In this document: positions 24,508-32,118 of the stretch, in pieces
Numbering within the stretch: the stretch's first letter is position 1
Layout of the letters: every line of letters begins with the position of its first letter
Source: JAWKWA01 sp041397765
GTDB lineage: Bacteria > Pseudomonadota > Alphaproteobacteria > Rhizobiales > Hyphomicrobiaceae
Reading direction: 5' to 3'
Assembly: GCA_041397765.1 (NCBI GenBank)
Contig: JAWKWA010000008.1
Span: 124,001-188,000, forward strand
Length of the DNA stretch: 64,000 nt
Translations under genes and position numbers: made by a program
The notes under the pieces: generated by a model
Seen by the model: only the letters and a program-made list of their open reading frames with translations
The model's database searches: none
Told to the model about the DNA's origin: nothing

Positions 24508-26003
24508 TTGATGAGGGCCTCGCGCTCCGCCGCCGAAAGTGCGGCAAAGCCGTTGCGTGCCGCCTCCGCTTCTCCGCCGTGCCACAGGATGGCCTCGGTG
24601 AGGTTGCGCGCCCGGCCGTCGTGCAGGAACAGCGTGTGGCCGCTCACCGTCTGAGTGAGCCCGATGCCCCACAGCGGCGGCGTCCGCCATTCCCGCCCGT
24701 CCGCCAAGCCCTCGGGCCGGTTGTCGGCGAGCCCGTCACCCATGTCGTGCAGGAGCAGGTCCGTGTAGGGCCAGATCTTCTGATGCGACAGATGCGGCTC
24801 GCCCTCCGCCTCGCCCGTCACGAAAGAGGGATGGTGGCAGGCGGCGCAGCCGATCTCGTGAAAGAGCGTGCGCCCGGCGAGCACGGCGGGATCCTCGGCG
24901 TCGCGCCGCGGTGGCACCGCCAGATTGCGCGAGTAGAAGGCGACGAGCGCAAGAAGGTCGTCGCCGATCTCGATCTCCGGCTTGCCCTTGATCGAGCCGT
25001 TCGGCGCCGAGAGGCAGAGCGGCTGGTTGTCCGTGCAGTCGCCGGCCGCGTGCGGCACCATGCTGCTGCCGATGCCGATATCGCCGGCGAAGGCGTCGGC
25101 GGCCTGCTGCGCGACCGTCGGATTGCCGGCCTTCCAGCCGAAGCGTCCGGGCTTCGCCGTGAGATCGGCGATCGACCAGACGAGATTGACGCGGCCCGAA
25201 ATGCCGTCGCCATCGGCATCGTCGGGATCGGCATTGGCGAGGAGATCGGCGTCCGGGATCGCCTCGAGAAGACCAAGGCCGATCATCTGCGGCGCGACGC
25301 GTGGAGACAGCATCACGCCTTCATGCAGCGGACCATAGCCCGGATCGCCGACCGAATAGGTCGGTCGCCTGAGGCTGACGATGGTTCCATCCGCCAGTGC
25401 CGCCGGCACTTCCTCGTAGGCGATCAGCATCCGGCCCTCGACCGCGTGCCCCTGCACGGCAAAGCTCTGGAGCTGCCCGCCATAGACGGGGTCGGGCACC
25501 ACATTGATGCGATGCTCGGCGAGGAGTGCCCTCTGTTTGTCGGTCTCGGGCGCGATCGACAGGCGCAGGAACATCGAGACCGCTTCCTCCGGACCGCTCG
25601 GCGGGTGACCGCGTCCGTCCTTCAGATGGCAGCCCTGGCACGAGCGCGCATTGTAGAGGGGTCCGAGCCCGTCCGATGCCTTCGTCGAGGACGGCGACGA
25701 CACCCAGAATTTGCGGAAGATGGCATTCCCGACCTTGAAATCGAGCTCGCGCTCGAAAGGCAGATTGCCGGAGGAATCGGAGAAGGCATTGGCCGTATCC
25801 GTGCTCGCCCGCGACGTCGCGGCCCCGCCCGGCAGGGCCTCCGCGGGATCGAGCGGGGGGATGGCATCGGCCGACATCGCCGCGGCTGATGCCACAACCG
25901 GAACGCCGAAACCCGAATGGAGCGCGCCGGCCACCGCCGCGAGAGAGAGGACCGTGGCGACGACGGTCACGCCCGTCCGCCTGCGACGCGACATTGCAGC
26001 CAT
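24489..26003 (-). CDS. Di-heme cytochrome c oxidoreductase (DUF1111/thiol oxidoreductase-like)
   Basis: A 504-residue exported protein with two c-type heme sites, CQGCH (122-126) and CAACH (386-390), and the family phrases FERELDFKVGNAIFRKFWV, DGLGPLYNARSC and PPLWGIGLTQTVSGHTLFLHDGRARNLTEAILWHGGEA. Homologues lie between two imelysin genes in iron-regulated operons of many proteobacteria and are assumed to take part in periplasmic iron redox chemistry. A GGAGG eight bases before 26003 fixes the start; an ATG at 26027 is less likely. It follows the first imelysin by 35 bases. Confidence 0.87.
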   Translation of the reverse strand: MAAMSRRRRTGVTVVATVLSLAAVAGALHSGFGVPVVASAAAMSADAIPPLDPAEALPGGAATSRASTDTANAFSDSSGNLPFERELDFKVGNAIFRKFWVSSPSSTKASDGLGPLYNARSCQGCHLKDGRGHPPSGPEEAVSMFLRLSIAPETDKQRALLAEHRINVVPDPVYGGQLQSFAVQGHAVEGRMLIAYEEVPAALADGTIVSLRRPTYSVGDPGYGPLHEGVMLSPRVAPQMIGLGLLEAIPDADLLANADPDDADGDGISGRVNLVWSIADLTAKPGRFGWKAGNPTVAQQAADAFAGDIGIGSSMVPHAAGDCTDNQPLCLSAPNGSIKGKPEIEIGDDLLALVAFYSRNLAVPPRRDAEDPAVLAGRTLFHEIGCAACHHPSFVTGEAEGEPHLSHQKIWPYTDLLLHDMGDGLADNRPEGLADGREWRTPPLWGIGLTQTVSGHTLFLHDGRARNLTEAILWHGGEAEAARNGFAALSAAEREALIKFVSSL

Positions 26004-26038
26004 CCTCCGATCCTCCCTGCCCGCCATGGCCTCGCCGG

Positions 26039-27319
26039 CTATTGCAGCACGGCCGCCGGATTGTCGAGGCTGTCGGAGCCCTCGAAGTCGATCGAGCTGA
26101 GCTCGAGCGCAGTCACGGCCCGCTCGATCTCCTTCGTCTGCCGCAACAGCGCCGTCACCGCCTGATCGACCGCCGCATTGCCCTCGGCATTGCCCTCGCC
26201 GATCATCTGGTCATAGGCCTCGAGCGATTTCGCACGATCGACGAGCGCCGTCATTCGCTCCATCGTCGCATCGAGCGCGGCGTTGACGCGGCCGTCGATC
26301 TCGGGAGCCTTCGCCTTCACGATGTCCGACGGGCTCGGTCCCTTCACCACGCTGCCATCGATGCGCGTATAGCTGCCGCGATAGATGTTGAGGATGCCGA
26401 GCGCGTCGTAATAGTGCGAATTGTGCGTGTTGTCGGAGAAGCAGTCGTGCTCCTCCTCGGGGTCGTGCACCAGCAGCCCGAGTTTCATGCGTTCGCCGGC
26501 GAGCTCGCCATAGGAGAGGCTGCCGAGCCCGGTGAAGATGGTCGCAAGTCCGGCATTGCCCTCGCCGACCGCCCTGCGCGCCGCTCCGCCGTCCGCCCAG
26601 TCCGCCGCCATGGTGCCGAGATCCTCGACGAGGAGGTCGGTCGCGACCTTCAGGTAGGCCGCCCGCCGGTCGCAGTGACCGTTGGTGCAGTTCGCCGTGT
26701 CGAAGTCGGTCGCCGGTCGCGCGCCAGCCCCCGGCCCCGTGCCGTTCAGGTCCTGCCCCCACAGCAGGAACTCGACGGCATGATAGCCGGTCGCGACATT
26801 GGCCTCGATGCCGCCGCCCTCCTGCAGCTTGTCGGCGAGCAGCTCCCGGGTGATGGTCGAGGCGTCGATCGTTTCCGCGCCGATGCGGATCGAGCGGTTG
26901 GCGACGACATTGGCGACATAGAGCGGGTTCTCGGCCGACTCGCTGCCATACTCGCCGGCGACATAGTCGATGAGGCCCTCATCGAGCGGCCAGGAATTGA
27001 CGCGTCCCTCCCAGTCGTCAACGACGCGATTGCCGAAGCGGAAAGCCTCGGTCTGCATATAGGGCACCCGCGCCGCCTTCCACGCCTCGCGGGCCGCCGC
27101 GAGATTGGTTTCGCTCGGCTCGGCGATCAGCCGGTCGACGGCTGCCTGAAGCGTCTTTGCGGTGGCGAGGCTGTCGCCATAGGCTGCGGCCGCGATGTCG
27201 GCATAGGTCGCGAGCACGGCGCCGACCTCCGGTTCCGCGGCGCGCGCGAGGTCGGCCGGACCGGCGAGGAGGCTGGCAGAGAGGAGAAGTGTCGGCAGGT
27301 GCCGCAATGTCGTCGGCAT
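26039..27319 (-). CDS. Imelysin family protein (first copy)
   Basis: A 426-residue exported imelysin (peptidase M75-like fold, not a proven protease). After a signal peptide (LPTLLLSASLLAGPADLARA) the protein carries the GxHxxE motif in ATGYHAVEFLLWGQD (Gly178, His180, Glu183) and the N-terminal family helices AAAYGDSLATAKTL and AREAWKAARVPYMQTEAFRFG. A segment HDPEEEHDCFSDNTHNSHYYD is typical of the iron-operon subgroup. AAGGGA eight bases before 27319 supports this start over ATGs at 27340-27343. Likely role: periplasmic iron binding for uptake. Confidence 0.88.
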   Translation of the reverse strand: MPTTLRHLPTLLLSASLLAGPADLARAAEPEVGAVLATYADIAAAAYGDSLATAKTLQAAVDRLIAEPSETNLAAAREAWKAARVPYMQTEAFRFGNRVVDDWEGRVNSWPLDEGLIDYVAGEYGSESAENPLYVANVVANRSIRIGAETIDASTITRELLADKLQEGGGIEANVATGYHAVEFLLWGQDLNGTGPGAGARPATDFDTANCTNGHCDRRAAYLKVATDLLVEDLGTMAADWADGGAARRAVGEGNAGLATIFTGLGSLSYGELAGERMKLGLLVHDPEEEHDCFSDNTHNSHYYDALGILNIYRGSYTRIDGSVVKGPSPSDIVKAKAPEIDGRVNAALDATMERMTALVDRAKSLEAYDQMIGEGNAEGNAAVDQAVTALLRQTKEIERAVTALELSSIDFEGSDSLDNPAAVLQ

Positions 27320-27410
27320 GAGGCAATTCCCTTTCTTCATCATCTGTCGAGTGTCTTGGTGTCGGGAGCGCCAGCACACGGCCCGACCGCGCCGGCAGGC
27401 GTCGATCAGT

Positions 27411-28064
27411 TCAGGCGGCGATCGGTGCATGCACGGCGACCTTCTTCGGCAGCACCACGCCGAGCCGGTCGAGGCCGGCCGCGAACATGCTCGCCATGTC
27501 GATCACGGTGTCGGGCGCCGTCTCGACGCCGAGGAGAACCGCCGCGCAGCGACGGGCGATGTCGCCGCGCTGATATTGCAGCGACCCGATCATCGCGATG
27601 GCGAGGCATTCGTCGCGGCAGTAGAGCCGGCAATTGGGCGGGAACACCTCGATCTGCCGCGCCCGGCAGTGCCAGAGCGTACGGCACCAGAAGCCGAGAT
27701 CGCCGATCGCCTGGCGCGCGCCAGTAGCGCCGAGCTCGGCGCTGTAGCTCTCGAAGGCGATCTCCCAGGAGGCGATATCTCCGGTATGGTATCCTGCGAG
27801 CCAGCAGCGGAACCCCTCGCCGACCAGCCGGCCTTTGCCGTCGATCTCGTGGAAGGCGGCCATGCGGCAGCAGTCCGGCCGTCCGCAGCTTGCCGGGCAG
27901 CGTGCCGCCTTCGGGCCGGCCTCGGCTTTGCCCGCCGCCGGTCCCGCGGAAGTCGGGAGCCGTCGCCGCATGTTCCGACTGGTTGTCTGGGGAGGATGGC
28001 TACGTCGCCCGTCATCCGGCGACGACTTCGCAACGCCCGGCGGGCGCGCTCCGGTCGAGGTCAT
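27411..28064 (-). CDS. Cysteine-rich protein of unknown function, first gene of iron operon
   Basis: A 217-residue protein I do not recognise. It has 11 cysteines: a cluster RCPASCGRPDCCRMAAFHE (about 55-73), Cys87, Cys127 and Cys133 (FWCRTLWHC), and FPPNCRLYCRDEC (141-153), plus His72, His93 and His132. The first ~50 residues are Arg/Pro/Ala-rich without a clear signal peptide, so it may be cytoplasmic. The start (28064) has GGAGAC upstream; an earlier ATG at 28109 is possible. It precedes the first imelysin by 91 bases on the same strand and is the gene nearest the candidate iron box. Metal or Fe-S binding is an inference from the cysteines. Confidence 0.65.
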   Translation of the reverse strand: MTSTGARPPGVAKSSPDDGRRSHPPQTTSRNMRRRLPTSAGPAAGKAEAGPKAARCPASCGRPDCCRMAAFHEIDGKGRLVGEGFRCWLAGYHTGDIASWEIAFESYSAELGATGARQAIGDLGFWCRTLWHCRARQIEVFPPNCRLYCRDECLAIAMIGSLQYQRGDIARRCAAVLLGVETAPDTVIDMASMFAAGLDRLGVVLPKKVAVHAPIAA

Positions 28065-28207
28065 TGTCCTTGTCTCCGCTAGCCGGGGTTCAAAGCCCCG
28101 ATATCGGTTCATGTCGCCGGCGCACCGGCTGAGACGATTGATCCGCGAGACGTGACGACCGGTCAAGCGACGTATCTTGGAGTTATTCCAGAAGCGTCAT
28201 TTTGGAA

Positions 28208-28224
28208 TGATTCAATATTGTCAA
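28208..28224 (-). promoter_or_regulatory. Candidate iron-responsive (RirA-type) box over a -35 element
   Basis: On the minus strand, TGACAATATTGAATCA matches the rhizobial iron-responsive operator TGA-N9-X-TCA with X = A, and contains the perfect palindrome CAATATTG. It overlaps a consensus -35 hexamer TTGACA (28224 to 28219), about 155 bases before the Cys-rich gene. An inverted repeat ATTCCA-N12-TGGAAT (28185-28208) lies just downstream. The -10 is not clear. The remainder of 28065-28531 shows nothing I can name. Confidence 0.55.
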
Positions 28225-28531
28225 TGAAAGTAACTACGAGGAATAAATTCGAGCCGTCACGTCCTATCGGTCGTCAGGTTGCCGGCTAATACTGGAAAAG
28301 AAAGAAGAGCCGCCGCCCTTCCGGCCATTGCGACGGACCGCCGCAGTTCCCACATATCCGTGATCGGGGCCGTGCTGCACCAGGAGGGGGCTGCGGCTCT
28401 GGGGCGGGAAAGTCGGGACCCGCCGAGCTTGGACCTTTCCTCGAGGGGGAGGGCCGCGTCAGCTCGCTCGTCGCCGGATTGGGTTCAGTTGTCGCGGCGA
28501 TCGGCGCAAGCCAAGGGAATGCTGCCATCAC

Positions 28532-29452
28532 ATGCCCAGCCTCAAGCAGTTCAAGTACTTCGTCGCCCTCTATCACGCCCGCAATTTCAGTCGTGCCGCC
28601 GAGCAATTCGGCGTCAAGCAGCCGAACGTCAGCAATCAGATCGCCAGACTCGAGAATGAGCTCGGCATACGGCTTTTCGAGCGTGGTGTGGAGACACTGC
28701 CGACCCCCGCCGCCGAACGGATCCTGCCGAGCGCCGTCGCCGCGATCGACGCTGCCGACAGGTTCGTCGCCATCGCCAGGGCGTGCGGCCGCGGGTTCGG
28801 TGGTCGCATCCGCCTCGGCACGCCGAGCACCGTCGGCCCCTGCCTGCTCGCCCATCTGACCGACGAGCTCCGGCAGGCGCATCCGGATCTCGATATCGTC
28901 CTGCGCGAGGAGGTTCCCTATGCGCTGCCTGACCGGCTGAGCGCGGGCGAGTTCGACCTCATCATCCTGCCGTCGCCGGTCGAGCGTGACGGCATCCGCG
29001 TCGCCTCGCTCTACCGCGAGCCGATCCGCTTCGTCTCGCGGCGGGATCATCCGCTTGCACGGGGTTCCACCGTCGCACCGTCTAAGCTCGCCGGTCAGCA
29101 GGTGCTCGTGCTCGATGCCCGCTTCCATCTCCGCCAGATCGTCGAGGTCTACTGCCGCACGTGCGGGGCGCGGCCGATGACCTGTTGCGAGGCGGCGAGC
29201 CTCGACGCCCTCAGTCTCATGGCGCGGGCGGGCCTTGGCGTGACCTTCTTGCCGGAGCTCTATCTGCGCAAGACGCTCGCCGCCGATGACACGCTCAAAG
29301 TGGTGAACCTCGAAGGCGCGCCGCTCGAGCGGACGGTCGGCATCGCCTGGCGCAGCACGAGCCCGCACGATGAGGGCTTCGCCGCGCTCGCCGCCACGAT
29401 CCGAGGGGCGCTCGCCCTGCCGGGGACCGGCGTCGTGCCGCTGCACGGTTGA
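28532..29452 (+). CDS. LysR-family regulator, OxyR-like
   Basis: A 306-residue LysR-type transcription regulator. The helix-turn-helix is NFSRAAEQFGVKQPNVSNQIARLENELGIRLFER (18-51). The effector domain aligns best with OxyR: the segment LDARFHLRQIVEVYC corresponds to EDGHCLRDQAMGFC of E. coli OxyR, and SLDALSLMARAGLGVTFLP matches its SLETLRNMVAAGSGITLLP. In that alignment the peroxide-reactive Cys199 is His199 while Cys208 is kept; further cysteines follow at 211, 218 and 219. Sensing by the usual 199-208 disulfide is therefore not possible. It is divergent from the iron operon and could regulate it, but this is inferred from position only. Confidence 0.85.
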   Translation: MPSLKQFKYFVALYHARNFSRAAEQFGVKQPNVSNQIARLENELGIRLFERGVETLPTPAAERILPSAVAAIDAADRFVAIARACGRGFGGRIRLGTPSTVGPCLLAHLTDELRQAHPDLDIVLREEVPYALPDRLSAGEFDLIILPSPVERDGIRVASLYREPIRFVSRRDHPLARGSTVAPSKLAGQQVLVLDARFHLRQIVEVYCRTCGARPMTCCEAASLDALSLMARAGLGVTFLPELYLRKTLAADDTLKVVNLEGAPLERTVGIAWRSTSPHDEGFAALAATIRGALALPGTGVVPLHG

Positions 29453-29474
29453 GGTGAGCGGAGCGGGAATGCAG

Positions 29475-29508
29475 CCGGGCGGCGTGCACTGGCGACGCCG
29501 CCCGGTTT
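29475..29508 (+). terminator. Terminator after the LysR gene
   Basis: A perfect 11-base stem (CCGGGCGGCGT and ACGCCGCCCGG) with a nine-base loop followed by TTT, 23 bases after the stop. Downstream, 29600-29770 is unusually AT-rich and probably holds the promoter of the next gene, though I could not assign -35 and -10 boxes. Confidence 0.8.
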
Positions 29509-29772
29509 CCATTTTGGGCTTCTCCATGTGGAGAGTCAGGAGGCTAGGAGCCTGTCGGGAACCAGAGTCGTCACCGGGCGCGCCAACGCACGGATAATGC
29601 GCACATTTTTGCAACACAAATCTCCCAATCCGATATTTCCGCCCCGTTTTGCTCGAAAAACCGGCCAATTCGCCGAAAAGGGAAGAATTGTCGAGATATT
29701 TTCGGTGGATAGGGAGATTCCAAATCAGCAATATTTGTCTCGTCGAATCATTTCCCCTCTTGGAGAAGCCCA

Positions 29773-30369
29773 ATGACAGCAACCAAGCCCACCCGTGGCC
29801 GCCCGAAAGGCTCCGGCATCAACGACCGCGCCATCCTGCTCAGCATCGCCGGCCTCATCGTCGACAATCCGACGCTGAAGCGCACCACGGCCATCAAGCA
29901 GGCCGGCATCACCAATCCCTCGACCATCCGCCGCCTGCGCGACAAGTTCGCCGCCGAAGGCGACACGCTGATTGCCGAGGTCGAGGCCTCGCGGGCCGCC
30001 GTCGCCACCGCCACCGAGCAGGCGGTCGCCGCGCCGGCCAAGTCGCGCCGCAAGTCGAAGGCTCCGGTAACGACCGTCGAGACGCCGGCCGCCGAGGCCG
30101 CTGCGATCGAGGAGCCGATCATTCAGATCTCTGCGACTGCCGCCGCCGCGCCGGCGGCGACTGCCGCGCCTGCGCCGGCTGCCGAGGATCCCAATATCGA
30201 GGCGATCGTCATGCAGGTGCTCGGCCAGGTGCTCGGCGCCGATATGCGCGCGCTTCAGTCCTCGCCGATCCTCGCGCTCCTGAAGGAGCAGATGAAGCTC
30301 ATCGACACCGTGCTGCCGATCATTCGTCAGCAGATCGCGCAAGTGCAGCGCGTCACTCGCGCCGCCTGA
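29773..30369 (+). CDS. Putative DNA-binding protein with AT-hook-like N-terminus
   Basis: Not a recognised family. The 198-residue protein starts with TRGRPKGSG, an AT-hook-like motif, followed by a helical block with a possible helix-turn-helix (TAIKQAGITNPSTIRRLRDKFA, about 38-58, close in pattern to TetR-type recognition helices). Residues 75-140 are Ala/Pro/Lys/Glu-rich and probably disordered. A final helical domain (IVMQVLGQVLGADMRALQSSP to the end) is hydrophobic and may mediate oligomerisation. GGAGAAG precedes the ATG. It is a single gene with an AT-rich leader and its own terminator. A nucleoid-associated or regulatory role is an inference. Confidence 0.6.
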   Translation: MTATKPTRGRPKGSGINDRAILLSIAGLIVDNPTLKRTTAIKQAGITNPSTIRRLRDKFAAEGDTLIAEVEASRAAVATATEQAVAAPAKSRRKSKAPVTTVETPAAEAAAIEEPIIQISATAAAAPAATAAPAPAAEDPNIEAIVMQVLGQVLGADMRALQSSPILALLKEQMKLIDTVLPIIRQQIAQVQRVTRAA

Positions 30370-30407
30370 CCTCACGGCCGATCCTGCCGCAGCGATTCAT
30401 CGACAAC

Positions 30408-30441
30408 GACAAAGGGGACGGCCACCACCGTCCCCTTTGTC
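30408..30441. terminator. Perfect 14-base hairpin terminator
   Basis: GACAAAGGGGACGG pairs exactly with CCGTCCCCTTTGTC around a six-base loop, 39 bases after the preceding stop. The stem itself ends in CCCCTTTGTC, so it probably works in both directions between the convergent genes. Confidence 0.85.
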
Positions 30442-30566
30442 ATGTTCGCCAACCGCTCATGCGCCCGCACGCGGCAATCGCAATACGACACCGCGTCATC
30501 CGGACGGGCGAGCCGCGCTCGCCCGTCCTTGCGCCGCGGTCTCGCGCCCTGGCACGACCGCCTGAT

Positions 30567-30590
30567 GCATGAGCTCCGAAGAGCTCATGC
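30567..30590 (-). terminator. UUCG-loop hairpin after speE
   Basis: A perfect ten-base stem (GCATGAGCTC and GAGCTCATGC) closed on the minus strand by the extra-stable C(UUCG)G tetraloop, 16 bases after the speE stop. There is no T-tract, so it may protect the mRNA 3' end rather than terminate by itself. Confidence 0.65.
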
Positions 30591-30606
30591 AAGGAGACGA
30601 CGGCGC

Positions 30607-31455
30607 TCAGGCGATCAGCTTCTGCACATAGCCCGGCAGTGCGAAGGCGGCAGCGTGGACCTCGGGCGAGTAATAGCGTGTGCCGATGCCCGTACCCGAG
30701 AAGCGCGCCGACAATGTCGCGACGTCGAGCTTCCTGAGACCGGTGTCGTCGCTGGCAAAGCCCATCGCCATCGGCCCGCCCACATAGGTCGGGATGGTGG
30801 CGAGATAAGCGCTGCCGTCGGCGAAGATCTCGCGGAAGTATGTGACCGACTGCGTCAGCTCCGCGCCCTGCATGAACGGCACGCCGTTCTGCGTGACGAG
30901 CACGCCGCCGGGCCTCAGCGCCCGATGGCAATCGGCGTAGAAGCCCTTGGTGAAGAGCACCGCACCCGGCCCGATCGGATCGGTCGAATCGACGATGATC
31001 GCGTCGAACCGCTCGCTCGTCTCGGCGACGAACTTCAGCCCGTCGGCGATCACCACCTCGGTGCGCCGATCCTCGAAGGCGCCGGCCGACACCTCGGGAA
31101 AATGCCGAAGCGCCATGTCGACGACCGTGCGATCGATCTCGCACAGCGTCGCTCTCTCGATCGAGCCGTGCTTCAGCACCTCGCGCAGGATGCCGCCGTC
31201 GCCGCCGCCGATGACGAGCACGCGCCGCGCCTCGCCGAGTGCGACGAGCGGCACATGCGTCATCATCTCGTGATAGATGAACTCGTCGGCGAGCGTGACC
31301 TGCACGACACCGTCGAGCGTCATCACCCGCCCGAGCGTCTCGTTCTCGAAGATGACGAGGTGCTGATGATCGGTCCTGTCCTCGAAGAGGACGCGATCGA
31401 CCCTCAGCCGCTGACGCCAGCTCGGATAGAGGGTTTCGTCGATCCAACGCTCCAT
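30607..31455 (-). CDS. speE: Spermidine synthase
   Basis: A 282-residue aminopropyltransferase that makes spermidine from putrescine and decarboxylated S-adenosylmethionine. It has the cofactor-binding VLVIGGGDGGILREVLKH (79-96) and the catalytic VDSTDPIGPG (Asp156, Asp159), with the N-terminal QRLRVDRVLFEDRTDHQHLVIFEN. The ATG at 31455 lies inside the end of speD, giving a 52-base overlap; the usual N-terminus ERWIDETLY needs this start. Co-expression with speD follows from the overlap. Confidence 0.93.
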   Translation of the reverse strand: MERWIDETLYPSWRQRLRVDRVLFEDRTDHQHLVIFENETLGRVMTLDGVVQVTLADEFIYHEMMTHVPLVALGEARRVLVIGGGDGGILREVLKHGSIERATLCEIDRTVVDMALRHFPEVSAGAFEDRRTEVVIADGLKFVAETSERFDAIIVDSTDPIGPGAVLFTKGFYADCHRALRPGGVLVTQNGVPFMQGAELTQSVTYFREIFADGSAYLATIPTYVGGPMAMGFASDDTGLRKLDVATLSARFSGTGIGTRYYSPEVHAAAFALPGYVQKLIA

Positions 31456-31943
31456 TCGCCATCCTCCAGCTTGTCGCCGCGCAGGTGCTCCTTCACCTCG
31501 ATCCGCTCGGGACCGAAGGCATCCTGGAGCACGCCGATCGCCAGGTGCGGATTTGCCTTGCCGCACATGAAGACATCGAGAGCCGCATAGCCGGCTTCCG
31601 GCCAGCTATGGATCGAGATGTGGCTCTCTGCGAGCACGGCGACGCCGGAGACGCCGCCGTTGGGCGTGAAGTGGTGCAGATGGATATGCAGAAGCGTGGC
31701 GCCTGCCACATCGACACAGCGCTTCAGCGCCTCCTCGATATGGCCGATCTCGTCGAGCCTGCGCGCTCCGAACAGATCGATGATGAGATGCGTTCCGGCA
31801 AAGCGGACGCCATCCCGCTCGATGAAGTGATCCAGCCGGTCATCGTTGGCCGCGATGCCGGGGGTCCAGACAGATTCTTCCGTTCGGGTGGTGCTTGCTT
31901 CCAAGTCCATCCCCGATTGGAAGAGGGCGTCATGGTGTACCAT
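31404..31943 (-). CDS. speD: S-adenosylmethionine decarboxylase proenzyme
   Basis: A 179-residue bacterial-type pyruvoyl decarboxylase that supplies the aminopropyl donor for SpeE. The self-cleavage site is LAESHISIHSWPE: cleavage between Glu106 and Ser107 turns Ser107 into the pyruvoyl group. His112 and Cys127 (DVFMCGKA) are the expected catalytic residues. The protein has about 30 extra N-terminal residues and a C-terminal tail of about 30 compared with the shortest family members. GGGGAG lies six bases before the ATG. Confidence 0.92.
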   Translation of the reverse strand: MVHHDALFQSGMDLEASTTRTEESVWTPGIAANDDRLDHFIERDGVRFAGTHLIIDLFGARRLDEIGHIEEALKRCVDVAGATLLHIHLHHFTPNGGVSGVAVLAESHISIHSWPEAGYAALDVFMCGKANPHLAIGVLQDAFGPERIEVKEHLRGDKLEDGEWSVGSTKPSIRAGVSG

Positions 31944-32118
31944 GGTGCTCTCCCCAACCTAGAGACAGATGATCGCGCCTCGCGATCAACGACGCGCGCT
32001 TATGATGGCATTTGGTGACGGCATCAAGAAAATTCACGGGCCGTCGCAAAAAATTCTGTCGCAGCCGCCATGAACGTGAGCCGAAGGTCTGCCGGCGTTT
32101 CCAGCCGGTCTTGCCGGC

